DNA of 64,000 bases from Lachnospiraceae bacterium (GTDB lineage Bacteria; Bacillota; Clostridia; Lachnospirales; Lachnospiraceae). The stretch lies in contig JAGBEV010000028.1 of the NCBI GenBank assembly GCA_017936785.1, positions 1-64,000 on the forward strand, given 5' to 3'. Below the pieces are notes generated by a model. That model did not search any database. It saw nothing but the letters and a program-made list of their open reading frames with translations, and was not told where the DNA came from. The translations under genes and the position numbers were made by a program. How positions within the stretch are numbered: the stretch's first letter is position 1; each line of letters begins with the position of its first letter. Shown here piece by piece: positions 55,883 to 64,000 of the stretch.

Positions 55883-56821
55883 TTATCTTACAGAAGGCAT
55901 TCTAAGCTCATCTCTTCCCAGATCATAATAGTACATATGATCCGACAGCACTTCCTCTTCTGCCACCTGATGGATGTTGATGTCCCTGATCATTTCATTT
56001 AACTCTTCCGGATCTTCTCCTCCATGAACAGGAAGAAGGATCACTTCATGGACACTGCTGGGCAAAAGGATCAGATCGGAGTGTAAAGTCTCTCCCAACT
56101 TTTTCAGCACTCCCGGATAATAAATGACCGCCGCACCAAAATAATTTTTTTGATTGCTCAGTACATACATGGGAACCTGGTCGGCTTTTTTCTTAAATTC
56201 CTCTATGGCATCCTGTCCCGGTCTGATACCATCATTACCCAGTATCTCAAGGATAATCTCATATACGGTCTGACAGCGCACAGGCATTTTGCGTATCGTA
56301 TTCTCCTTAGCCAGATCATACAATGTTCCCTCATCAATCTTCCACATTTCCAAATGTTGATTTTCTATCTGGACAGACGCATTTCCCCCGGAAGTTTCCG
56401 GTAACTCCAGATTAAAATAGAAGGTCAGTGCCAGATCCAGAAATTTTATATGAGGGATCTTCTTTAATCTTTCTCTGTTCCGGTCATATCCTATAATTTT
56501 AAATAAAATATGTCCCTTAGCCTTCTCAAAATCCGTAAAAAACGATACATCAATTTTTTCATGTCTGCTGCTTCTGTAAATTTCCAGAATATCTTCGGCT
56601 ATTTCCTCCATGGAAATTCCTTCCTTATAAGAATGATAAAATCCATCCAGCCTTATATTGGGAGTCATATTGCACTCCCCATAAAGAATTGCCATGGCAC
56701 TATAGGTCACGTCATTGTTTTTGCTTGTTTCATGAATATCGATCCGAATGTTTTCTCCCAGTTTTTTATACAGTCTGTTTTTTAATTCCTCTGTAAACTC
56801 ATAAAAATTGTTTTCTTTCAT
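55883..56821 (-). CDS. DUF5688 family protein
   Basis: A 312-residue cytoplasmic protein without signal peptide or membrane helices. The pattern matches the DUF5688 proteins common in Lachnospiraceae: IHETSKNNDVTYSAM and GISMEEIAEDILEIY near the start, MYVLSNQKNYFGAAV in the middle, and LPSSVHEVILLP near the end. No function is known. It is separated from efp by a terminator and followed by the tRNA-Arg gene. Confidence 0.8.
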   Translation of the reverse strand: MKENNFYEFTEELKNRLYKKLGENIRIDIHETSKNNDVTYSAMAILYGECNMTPNIRLDGFYHSYKEGISMEEIAEDILEIYRSSRHEKIDVSFFTDFEKAKGHILFKIIGYDRNRERLKKIPHIKFLDLALTFYFNLELPETSGGNASVQIENQHLEMWKIDEGTLYDLAKENTIRKMPVRCQTVYEIILEILGNDGIRPGQDAIEEFKKKADQVPMYVLSNQKNYFGAAVIYYPGVLKKLGETLHSDLILLPSSVHEVILLPVHGGEDPEELNEMIRDINIHQVAEEEVLSDHMYYYDLGRDELRMPSVR

Positions 56822-56888
56822 ATCAATGATTTCCTTTCGACTTTAATAGATTTGATTTAGATTTGTCATAGATTTGATGAAATAGAAA

Positions 56889-56914
56889 AGGCAATAGATT
56901 TTCACCTATTGCCT
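56889..56914 (-). terminator. Terminator after efp
   Basis: AGGCAATAG and CTATTGCCT form a perfect 9-bp stem with an eight-base loop, followed on the minus strand by TTTTCTATTT. Confidence 0.85.
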
Positions 56915-56959
56915 AAAGCTTTTGATACTACGATATACACTGCATTTATCAATTACAGA

Positions 56960-57517
56960 TTATACACGGGATAAATATTCACCGGTTCTGGTATCGATCT
57001 TGATCTTGTCCCCCTGATTTACAAATAAAGGAACAAGCACCTGTGCGCCGGTCTCAACGATTGCAGGCTTTGTAGCTCCTGTAGCTGTATCACCTTTGAA
57101 GCCCGGTTCTGTTTCTGTAATCTCTAATTCTACAAACAACGGCGGTTCAACGGCAAATACGCTTCCGTTGTGGGAACACATTTTAACCATTTCGTTCTCT
57201 TTTACAAACTTCATTGCATCGCCGATCTCGTCCTGATTTAACGCGATCTGTTCGAAAGTCTCAGTATCCATGAAGTTGTACAGATCACCGTCTGCATATA
57301 AATACTGCATATCTTTTCTATCAATACGTGCCTGAGGGCATTTTTCAGTAGGACGGAAGGTTTTCTCAACAACACCGCCGCTCTTGATATTTTTTAATTT
57401 GGTTCTGACAAATGCTGCTCCCTTACCGGGTTTAACATGCTGGAACTCAATAATCTGATAGATATTATTATCTAATTCGATGGTAATACCATTTCTGAAA
57501 TCACCTGCAGAAATCAT
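56960..57517 (-). CDS. efp: Elongation factor P
   Basis: A 185-residue three-domain factor that relieves ribosome stalling at proline runs. The modified residue at the tip of domain I is Lys32 (KPGKGAAFV), so modification should follow a lysine pathway rather than the arginine-rhamnose route. The C-terminal [17 protein letters not shown] is typical. It is the last gene of the yqeG-aroE-aroK-aroQ-efp cluster, 134 bases after aroQ, and may have its own promoter. Confidence 0.97.
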   Translation of the reverse strand: MISAGDFRNGITIELDNNIYQIIEFQHVKPGKGAAFVRTKLKNIKSGGVVEKTFRPTEKCPQARIDRKDMQYLYADGDLYNFMDTETFEQIALNQDEIGDAMKFVKENEMVKMCSHNGSVFAVEPPLFVELEITETEPGFKGDTATGATKPAIVETGAQVLVPLFVNQGDKIKIDTRTGEYLSRV

Positions 57518-57650
57518 GATTTATTCCTCCTAAAATTTTCACGTTATAATCCTTTACTAGTTTATAATAAAAAAAGGCATTTTTCAACTGTTTTTTTAAC
57601 TGATTGTCAACCGACCGGTAATTTGTGCCTTTTCTCATGCAGTTTTCCTT

Positions 57651-58088
57651 TTATTTTGCAATCTTTTCCAGAAGGAAATCCACAGCTTCCAGATACCCAT
57701 CCAGCCCATGTCCGTAAATCTGGGCATCACATGCATCCTTTGTAACTGAGTTTTTGCGGAATTCCTCTCTTTTAGTAATGTCTGAAATATGAATTTCCAC
57801 TTTTGGCATCGTCACACTGGCAAGGGCATCCCTGATGGCATAGCTGTAATGGGTGTATGCTCCGGGGTTAATGACGATTCCTTCTGTCCCGTCAAAATAA
57901 GCATCCTGAATGCGGTCAATAATGGCACCTTCGTGATTGCTTTGAAATACCTCGATCTCACTGCCGCATTCCTGTCCTTTCTTTCCGATCATCTCTAACA
58001 GTCCGTTATAATCGGTTGTCCCGTATACACCTTTTTCCCTGATTCCCAAAAAGTTAATATTGGGTCCGTTGATCACTAATATCTTCAT
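57651..58088 (-). CDS. aroQ: 3-dehydroquinate dehydratase, type II
   Basis: A 145-residue shikimate-pathway enzyme. The N-terminal VINGPNINFLGIRE, the flexible loop with the catalytic Tyr (GVYGTTDY), the FQSNHEGAIID motif and the catalytic His in NPGAYTHYSYA are all present. It overlaps the aroK stop by four bases, so the two are translationally coupled. Confidence 0.97.
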   Translation of the reverse strand: MKILVINGPNINFLGIREKGVYGTTDYNGLLEMIGKKGQECGSEIEVFQSNHEGAIIDRIQDAYFDGTEGIVINPGAYTHYSYAIRDALASVTMPKVEIHISDITKREEFRKNSVTKDACDAQIYGHGLDGYLEAVDFLLEKIAK

Positions 58089-58606
58089 TGCTTTGTTCCT
58101 TTCACTAAATCTATGATCTCTCCGATAAGCGTTTCATAACCTTTTTCATCCACATCAATGATAACATCCGCTGCCTCTTCGTACACAGGTCCTCTTATTT
58201 GGATCATGGTTCTGATCTTTCCCTCAGGGTCATCACCACGCAAAAGCGGTCTGGTAGTATCATTTTTTAACCTTCCGTATATGGTATCAGGTCTTGCTCT
58301 TAAATAAAGAACCGTTCCCAATTCTTTCAGCAACATCCTGTTTTCTTCCTTTAAAGGAAGTCCTCCGCCTACGGAAATGATATACCTGTCCGAGTAACCC
58401 ATGATTTCCTTCAGACAATCCGTTTCCATCTGTCGAAAAGCATTTTCACCCTCTTCATCAAAAATCTCCGAAACAGCCTTTCCCTGCTTCTGCTCGATCA
58501 TCTTATCCGTATCCAGAAAGGCGATCCGTTCCCGAAAAGAAAGCTTCTTTCCCAGGGTTGTCTTACCGCTTCCCATATAGCCGATCAAAATAATATTATT
58601 CTTCAA
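58085..58606 (-). CDS. aroK: Shikimate kinase
   Basis: A 173-residue kinase. Walker A is GYMGSGKTTLGKKL, the shikimate-binding Asp is in LDTDKMIE, GGGLPLKEENR binds shikimate, and the lid has RPLLRGDD. It overlaps aroE by eleven bases and aroQ by four. The cluster supplies chorismate, the precursor for the trp operon in this window. Confidence 0.96.
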   Translation of the reverse strand: MKNNIILIGYMGSGKTTLGKKLSFRERIAFLDTDKMIEQKQGKAVSEIFDEEGENAFRQMETDCLKEIMGYSDRYIISVGGGLPLKEENRMLLKELGTVLYLRARPDTIYGRLKNDTTRPLLRGDDPEGKIRTMIQIRGPVYEEAADVIIDVDEKGYETLIGEIIDLVKGTKQ

Positions 58607-59468
58607 CCTTCGTCTCTTCCTTCATCAATTCATATATTTCATCTGCAAGTGCATCTTCCACATGTACATCATTCCATAACTCATAAGCAATGATTCCCTG
58701 ATAAAGCAGCATTTTAAGACCATTATATGCTTTTGCCCCTGCCTCTTCACAAAGCTCCATAAATCTGGTTTTTGCCGGTTTATAGATCAGATCTACCGCC
58801 ACATCCACCAACTCATAAAAGCTCCTGTCATCGATCACTACATCCCTGCTATTGGGATACAGCCCCACGCTTGTACCCTGAATACATAGATATTTCTGCT
58901 TTGGAAGTTCCTTATAACCTTCAAGGGGCATGGCAGCTACTTTTTCACATTCCATAGCTTTATTCACTTCATCTGCGACTGCCTGTGCTTTTTGAAGAGA
59001 ACGGTTCAATAAATAAACCCTTTTTGCTCCCTTATACACAAGCATAAATGCCACAGCTCTGGATGCACCTCCTGCGCCCAGCAAAATGGCTTCCCTGCCT
59101 TCTATGGTGATCCCTTCAGTTTCCATGGCACGCTGCAAGCCTGTCATATCCGTATTATATCCTTTGTAGCCTCCCGGAACAGGAACGAGGGTATTGACCG
59201 CTCCGATCTTTTCTGCCAATGGATCAATTTCCTTCAGGAAAGGAATCACCGCACTTTTATGGGGTACCGTTACATTCATTCCTGCAATGGAAAGTGCATT
59301 TGCCCCCTTTACTGCTGCCTCTACATCATCCCTTTCCACATGAAAGGGAAGGTACACAAGGTTATGACCCATACGTTCTGCCAGCGTATTATGTATGATG
59401 GGCGATAATGTATGTTCTACAGGGCATCCTATAAGCCCGCAGGTCTTTGTCTTGCCGTTTATCTGCAT
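58596..59468 (-). CDS. aroE: Shikimate dehydrogenase
   Basis: A 290-residue NADPH-dependent reductase that converts 3-dehydroshikimate to shikimate. The catalytic Lys is in NVTVPHKSAV and the Asp in NTDMTGLQ. The nucleotide-binding loop GAGGASRAVAF and NRSLQKA follow, and GLKMLLYQG is near the end. The start follows GGAGGAAAAGAA. Confidence 0.97.
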   Translation of the reverse strand: MQINGKTKTCGLIGCPVEHTLSPIIHNTLAERMGHNLVYLPFHVERDDVEAAVKGANALSIAGMNVTVPHKSAVIPFLKEIDPLAEKIGAVNTLVPVPGGYKGYNTDMTGLQRAMETEGITIEGREAILLGAGGASRAVAFMLVYKGAKRVYLLNRSLQKAQAVADEVNKAMECEKVAAMPLEGYKELPKQKYLCIQGTSVGLYPNSRDVVIDDRSFYELVDVAVDLIYKPAKTRFMELCEEAGAKAYNGLKMLLYQGIIAYELWNDVHVEDALADEIYELMKEETKVEE

Positions 59469-59567
59469 TTCTTTTCCTCCATATGATCCATCTTTCTATT
59501 CATATATCATATATGTTTTCTTTATGAACCGCAAATATCCCATTTTTATATATTCAACTGCCATGAT

Positions 59568-60095
59568 CTATTTTATTTTCACATATTTATTTTTATTTTT
59601 TATATGTCTTTGATAAAAGAATAAGACAATCTTTTCCAGATAACGTTTCAATACGATCTGAATTTCTTCTTTTTTATCAATGGGTTTTACCAATATACTG
59701 TAAATTCCGCAGCGTTTTGCTCCCCATACATCGGTAAAAAGCTGATCGCCGATAAACACTGTGGTTTCCCTGGTGGAATTCATCAGCTCCATGGCTTTTT
59801 CATATCCCTTTCTCCCCGGCTTTCCCGCCTTGTAAATATAAGCTGCTCCTTCCACCGCATCACAGAACATCTTAACTCTGGGCTCCTTGTTGTTAGACAA
59901 CAGCATCATGGAAAATCCCAGTCCATGCAAACGCCTAAACAATGCAATAGCGCGGTCATCTGCCGGTGCCCCGTGAGGAACAAGGGTATTGTCAATATCA
60001 AAAATAAGGGCGTCGATGCCGTCCTTTCTCATTTTCTCAAAATCAATCTCATAGGTGGAATCCAGCCATATGTCCGGATAGAAGCATTGAAACAT
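59568..60095 (-). CDS. YqeG family HAD-type phosphatase
   Basis: A 175-residue HAD-IIIA phosphatase. The nucleophile motif is ALIFDIDNTLVPHG, motif II is LLSNNKE, and the third and fourth motifs are AGKPGRKG and FIGDQLFTDVWGA. YqeG homologues dephosphorylate phosphatidylglycerophosphate in other organisms (plant PGPP1, yeast Gep4); whether this one does is inferred. It is the first gene of the aro-efp cluster. Confidence 0.92.
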   Translation of the reverse strand: MFQCFYPDIWLDSTYEIDFEKMRKDGIDALIFDIDNTLVPHGAPADDRAIALFRRLHGLGFSMMLLSNNKEPRVKMFCDAVEGAAYIYKAGKPGRKGYEKAMELMNSTRETTVFIGDQLFTDVWGAKRCGIYSILVKPIDKKEEIQIVLKRYLEKIVLFFYQRHIKNKNKYVKIK

Positions 60096-60146
60096 ATCTG
60101 TCTCCTCTCTTTCCGACTTATCATATCACAGAAATGTAAATTAAAA

Positions 60147-60186
60147 AAGCCCCGCGAATCTGTTTTTAAGCAAATCCACAAGGCTT
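60147..60186 (-). terminator. Terminator after the 130-residue hypothetical gene
   Basis: AAGCC and GGCTT close an imperfect stem extended by G-T pairs; six T follow on the minus strand. Confidence 0.6.
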
Positions 60187-60202
60187 GGGTGTTCTGTTTT
60201 TA

Positions 60203-60595
60203 CTATTTCAGGACTACGATGCCGTCTCCGGATAATCCTTCATAAAAAGCATTTCCTGCTTCTTCCTCTCCTACAAAGTAACGATACTGTTCCAGCACAC
60301 TGTCCTTCTTCATGTCGGAAATAACCTGTTCCATATCCAGTAAAGTCAGATCACTTTCACTTCCGATATGATCATAGGTGTCACCGGCATTAAAATTCAG
60401 GGAGATGTTCTCCAGATCAACAGGTCCGGGTCTATGTTCAAAAGCAGTCTGAGTATCCTGCTTTGCAGCGGGTGAAACTATATTTTCCTGTTGTTTTGCA
60501 ATCTCATCCTGCTCTCTGACCGTCTCCAGTTCCACTCTTTTTATGGGTTCTACAGGATAACATCCATAAATTCCTCCGATTCTTCCAATGCCCAT
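60203..60595 (-). CDS. Hypothetical protein, 130 residues
   Basis: I do not recognise this protein. It begins MGIGRIGGIYGCYPVEPIKR; the start at 60595 has AGGTGG eight bases upstream, and an earlier in-frame GTG sits on that site. The rest is acidic and helical (LETVREQDEIAKQQ, VISDMKKDSVLEQYRYFV) and ends in a short VVLK. There is no membrane segment. It lies between the chemoreceptor gene upstream and yqeG downstream, with its own terminator. Confidence 0.7.
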   Translation of the reverse strand: MGIGRIGGIYGCYPVEPIKRVELETVREQDEIAKQQENIVSPAAKQDTQTAFEHRPGPVDLENISLNFNAGDTYDHIGSESDLTLLDMEQVISDMKKDSVLEQYRYFVGEEEAGNAFYEGLSGDGIVVLK

Positions 60596-60690
60596 GATAC
60601 TCACCACCTTTTGCTTTTATGTTTCTTTGTATTATATATCGGCTTTTCAGGCAAAATCATTACCATCCTGTTGCTATTATTCTATTACTA

Positions 60691-62373
60691 TTAGTCTGCC
60701 ACTACAAATTTACGAATCAAGCCTTCCAAGGTAGATGCCTGTCCGCTCATTTCCTGACTTGCCGCCGCACATTCCTCAGAAGTTGCGGAATTGGACTGTA
60801 CAACATCATTAATATGGATAACGCCCTCATGGATCTGTGAAATGGATACTGCCTGGTCTTCCAGTACCATTGCAACTCCGTTTACCTCATCTGTGATCAC
60901 CTTGGAGCCCTCCACTACATTTTCCAGCTGCTGTGCAGTTTCACCGGCAATTACCATACCTTTTTCAACCGCTTTAACAGAAGATTCTATCAATATCGTA
61001 GACTCTTTTGCCGCTTCCGCACTTTGTGCAGCCAAAACAGATACCTGATCCGCTACGACAGCAAAACCTCTGCCGGATTCTCCTGCTCTTGCAGCTTCAA
61101 TAGACGCATTTAACGCCAGCAGATTTGTCTGGGAAGCAATATCATTGATCGTAGCGATGATCTTGCTGATCTCTCTTGAGGATTCGTTAATCTCACTCAT
61201 GGATTCAACCATTTCCTGCATCTTGCCGTTGCTATTAACGATTTCTACTCCTACATTCTCCACTTTTTTACTGATTCCCTTGGCATTTTCCGCATTCTGG
61301 GCCACCCGCTCAGATACATTTTCAATGGTCGCAGTCAACTCCTCTACAATAGCAGCCTGGTCTGTTGCTCCCTGTGCCAGATCCATAGAACTTGCTGCCA
61401 CCTGCTCCGCACCATTTGTTACCTGGTCCGCTACTGTCTGGATTCCTTTTACCGTATCTGCCATGCTTGCTTCAAATCCCATAAAAGAATTCAGGATTCC
61501 CACGAAATCCCCTTTCCATTCCACTGTAGGCTGAGCAGTAAAATTGCCATTGGAAAACTCCTTCATAGCCTGGTCGATATCATCAACATAAGAACCCAGG
61601 ATACGGATAGACTTACGCAGATTATGTGCCAGACTTCCGATCTCATCATCTGAATGATATTCCAGATTACTATGTAAATTTCCTGCTGCCAGTTCATTTG
61701 CCACCTTTTCAACTTCACCAAGAGGGATAACAATGGAATCAACAATCCGTTTTCCAAGTTTTTTGGATATCAGACTTGCTCCCACAATGAATATAAGAAT
61801 CAGCACGATACTGCCAATTGCTGAATATTTACTGCTTCTGACTGCTTCTGTTTTTTCCAGATCCGTTATCTTATCTATCTCTTCGGAAATTGCGATTACC
61901 TCATCCAAAGCAGGTGCACAGTCATTTAATATCATCTGTGCAGCATTGTCATGATTTCCTGCTTCAATTTCAGCCATGATCTTATAGCCAACTCCGCCCC
62001 AATCAGTCAGGACAGTCTCATACTGTGAATACAATTCCTCATCAACAACTCCGGTGCTTTCCAATGCCTCCAGCTCAGTTCCGATTTCATTTAATTTTTC
62101 TTCGATTGTCTCCCGATATCCACTGTATGAATCAGAATCTTCATTCAGCGCCATTTCACGTATGTTTCTGGCTGCGATGTTAACGTCGATAATACATACC
62201 TTTACCGCAGTATCGGCTCTTTGGGCACTGTTGACATAGTTATGTATATTACTATACAAAACAATTAACCCGATGATGCTGAATATTCCCGACAAGATCA
62301 TAATGCCGATTACAATGGCATATCCAAAATTAAGTTTTTCTTTTAATTTCATATGGTCTAATTTCTTTAACAT
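60691..62373 (-). CDS. Methyl-accepting chemotaxis protein with periplasmic-type sensor
   Basis: A 560-residue chemoreceptor. The start is ATG 62373 (MLKKLDHMK) with AAAGGAG eight bases upstream. Two membrane helices (about residues 18-42 and 183-205) enclose a four-helix-bundle sensor domain. A HAMP domain follows (VEKVANELAAGNLHSNL), then the signalling domain with TNLLALNASIEAARAGESGR. Unlike the chemoreceptor at 19151-20617, it has an extracellular sensor. No chemotaxis signalling genes are in the window. Confidence 0.95.
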   Translation of the reverse strand: MLKKLDHMKLKEKLNFGYAIVIGIMILSGIFSIIGLIVLYSNIHNYVNSAQRADTAVKVCIIDVNIAARNIREMALNEDSDSYSGYRETIEEKLNEIGTELEALESTGVVDEELYSQYETVLTDWGGVGYKIMAEIEAGNHDNAAQMILNDCAPALDEVIAISEEIDKITDLEKTEAVRSSKYSAIGSIVLILIFIVGASLISKKLGKRIVDSIVIPLGEVEKVANELAAGNLHSNLEYHSDDEIGSLAHNLRKSIRILGSYVDDIDQAMKEFSNGNFTAQPTVEWKGDFVGILNSFMGFEASMADTVKGIQTVADQVTNGAEQVAASSMDLAQGATDQAAIVEELTATIENVSERVAQNAENAKGISKKVENVGVEIVNSNGKMQEMVESMSEINESSREISKIIATINDIASQTNLLALNASIEAARAGESGRGFAVVADQVSVLAAQSAEAAKESTILIESSVKAVEKGMVIAGETAQQLENVVEGSKVITDEVNGVAMVLEDQAVSISQIHEGVIHINDVVQSNSATSEECAAASQEMSGQASTLEGLIRKFVVAD

Positions 62374-62496
62374 CTTTGGTACTCCTTTACTAGTTTTGTC
62401 CATAAGTCCAATATTTTTAATATCACTTTTCCATTAGTCAGTCAATGGTTTTTTTTACATTTTCATTTCTATTTTTTCTTTATCATTTTCTACATA

Positions 62497-62548
62497 AAAA
62501 AAGTGCAGTTCAATTTCCATGCTCCAGAAAATCGAATTGCACTTTTTT
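62497..62548. terminator. Bidirectional-looking terminator between lipoprotein and chemoreceptor genes
   Basis: AAAAAAGTGCA (62497-62507) and TGCACTTTTTT (62538-62548) form an 11-bp stem, extended inward by partly paired bases. It follows the lipoprotein gene. Confidence 0.85.
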
Positions 62549-62563
62549 CATATCATTTCAATA

Positions 62564-63232
62564 TTATCGAAAAAATTCTGTTGTCTTTGAACGGATGATA
62601 AAACCATTTTCATTATCTGCCGGAAAAATGTTAAAACTTACTGTACCAACATTACTTTCCCCCTCAAAATCAATATTGTATTTTACAATGGCATAGGTTT
62701 CAGATTCTTCGTAAACGGTAAATTCATCAAAAGTATATTGGTAATCGGGGAAATCGGATACACCAATATAATAGAAGCCATCCTGATAATAGCAGGAAGT
62801 CTGTCCATTTTCCATTTCCTCAAAAGAAGGCTCTAAATCCGGCATTTCAGTGCCGAAAACCAGTTTTGCATACGCTTGTACATCTTGTCTGCTTACTTTT
62901 ACAACGGTTTCTTCTCCCCCCAAATCTTCACGATATACCTGTTCCATATCCGCATTTTCTGCAGAAGCTCCTGTATAGGAATAAAACAGAAAATCACGCC
63001 AGAATTTCTCATCCATTTCGGTTTGGGCATTAAAATCGCTCAGTTCTTTACACATCTGTGTCAGAAAATCCTTTCCTTCATCAGTAAGTTCAAAATTTTC
63101 TTTTGTCTGTGTCTGAGTCTGGGGCTGTGAATAATCTTTATTTTCTGCGGAATTTTCACAGCCAGCCAACAATACAGCCATCATTAAAACAAATAATAAA
63201 GCGCATTTTAGACCAATTGATCTTCCAAACAT
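62564..63232 (-). CDS. Lipoprotein of unknown function
   Basis: A 222-residue secreted lipoprotein with the signal peptide MFGRSIGLKCALLFVLMMAV and lipobox LLAGC. After a Gln/Thr-rich linker (DYSQPQTQTQTK) comes a domain with LTDEGKDFLTQMC, a region with paired aromatic strands (QTSCYYQDGFYYIGVSDFPD), and an end of beta strands. I cannot assign a family. GGGGAGG precedes the ATG. The upstream gene on the same strand is 63357-64000. Confidence 0.75.
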   Translation of the reverse strand: MFGRSIGLKCALLFVLMMAVLLAGCENSAENKDYSQPQTQTQTKENFELTDEGKDFLTQMCKELSDFNAQTEMDEKFWRDFLFYSYTGASAENADMEQVYREDLGGEETVVKVSRQDVQAYAKLVFGTEMPDLEPSFEEMENGQTSCYYQDGFYYIGVSDFPDYQYTFDEFTVYEESETYAIVKYNIDFEGESNVGTVSFNIFPADNENGFIIRSKTTEFFR

Positions 63233-63356
63233 TTATCTTTCCTCCCCTACAAATTGTATTTAAATGTTAATAGAATCTTATTATCCTCTTTATCGGTCAT
63301 AAATACAAGCACTTTATATAGGAAAACTTCTTGTATTCCTCATCACTGATACCACT

Positions 63357-64000
63357 TTAATTCTTGGAATTTTCATACATCTGAAGACTGCCAAATATAT
63401 AATTTTGCAAAGCCAGCGGTTTCCCTGACCGTTTATTTTCCCGATACAGCTTCATATATATATCCTTTGCCTGATAAAAACCATTTTCCAATTCTTCAAT
63501 TTCCCTTATTGGGATTTCAGGAATATGTCCCAGGAAAACCTCTCTCCGGGCTGCTGCTTTGGCACAAGCCGTCTGCCACTTCACTTCATTCTCATATTCC
63601 TTATTCAGCCATTCAATTTCATCTTCCTTTGTCAGCGGTGTTCCATCTATTTTATAATATTCTTCATTTTTACTCTCATAGCGTTCTTCAATTTCGGCGT
63701 AAAGCTTTGCATAGCTTAACCCGCAGGCATTCACAACATCAGAATATCCATATTGCCCCTTGTCTTCCCTGACTCCTTTTAATATTCCCGCCCTTGTGTC
63801 ACTGAACAATGAAGCAGATTGTAAGACTGTATGTTTCATCCTGTCCGCTATAGCTTCTCTATTTTCTGATAACCGGGAAATTTCCAGAGTATCCCTACGA
63901 AATGCTTTCTGATCTGTATTCTGACTTCTCTGCGACTTTACATATTCTCTATCCAACTTAAAATCATCCTGCAAGTGAATCTGATATCCTGAAATATTAA
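63357..64000 (-). CDS. Hypothetical protein, 5' end beyond the window
   Basis: The reading frame is open to the window edge: before the residues LQDDFKLDREYV it continues NISGYQIH, so the true start probably lies past 64000. The only start-like codon inside the window is a TTG at 63974. The visible 213 residues are charged and helical, with no signal or membrane segment (VNACGLSYAKLYAEIEERYE, LNKEYENEVKWQTACAKAAA). I do not recognise the family. Confidence 0.65.
   Translation of the reverse strand, partial: NISGYQIHLQDDFKLDREYVKSQRSQNTDQKAFRRDTLEISRLSENREAIADRMKHTVLQSASLFSDTRAGILKGVREDKGQYGYSDVVNACGLSYAKLYAEIEERYESKNEEYYKIDGTPLTKEDEIEWLNKEYENEVKWQTACAKAAARREVFLGHIPEIPIREIEELENGFYQAKDIYMKLYRENKRSGKPLALQNYIFGSLQMYENSKN

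Overview
The window looks like a chromosomal segment of a low-GC Gram-positive anaerobe of the class Clostridia, most likely family Lachnospiraceae. The evidence is strong GGAGG ribosome-binding sites, TTGACA/TATAAT promoters, a T-box leader, an FprA-type flavo-diiron protein, a clostridial MBOAT/DHHW pair, DUF4358, DUF5688 and DUF378 proteins, and a putative holin-like (Hol_Tox) peptide. I see no transposase, integrase, phage module, rRNA or CRISPR array. Most genes lie on the minus strand.

Layout. (1) 159-5336: a four-gene minus-strand operon (DUF1566-like lipoprotein, MBOAT O-acyltransferase, DHHW/AlgX-like protein, transglutaminase-like lipoprotein) is divergent from a MerR regulator. It has a MerR-style 19-bp-spacer promoter and looks like a regulated cell-surface glycan O-acylation unit. 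(2) 5493-11333: a lipoprotein, a LysR/YeiH divergent pair, a DUF2225 protein, a YczE-like membrane protein and a DUF4143 ATPase. (3) 11445-17844: an ABC transporter and a two-component system next to a flavo-diiron protein, with paired direct repeats that fit response-regulator control of the ABC promoter. (4) 17958-29066: housekeeping genes (ldh, a chemoreceptor, metA, ligA, a pseudouridine synthase, an aldolase-family enzyme, nth) and tandem DUF3592-like membrane proteins. (5) 29144-36240: a complete trpEGDCFBA operon behind a T-box with a UGG specifier. (6) 36265-40020: a TetR regulator with two tandem operators, a GNAT acetyltransferase, an asparaginase-like protein and a MATE exporter. 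(7) 40130-45872: a zinc-ribbon membrane protein, a Tet(M)-like GTPase fused to a Rae1/YacP-type NYN nuclease domain, and oligoendopeptidase F. (8) 46028-50975: an ABC-2 exporter with a NarL-type two-component system. (9) 50976-53106: a compact type I toxin-antitoxin locus between the intact gdhA and a decayed gdhA 3' end. (10) 53304-64000: an oxidoreductase, an SH3 protein, tRNA-Arg(CCG), DUF5688, an operon yqeG-aroE-aroK-aroQ-efp, a chemoreceptor and hypothetical proteins.

The most noteworthy items are the GTPase-nuclease fusion (42001-44607) and the unlisted 31-residue holin-like toxin with a convergent antisense RNA (51264-51527). A frameshifted remnant of the same toxin family lies at 45971-46022, and a gdhA 3' remnant at 51166-51222. 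Several operators could be read directly from the sequence (MerR, TetR, an OmpR-type regulator, a NarL-type regulator). All functional statements come from reading motifs by eye; no database search was run.
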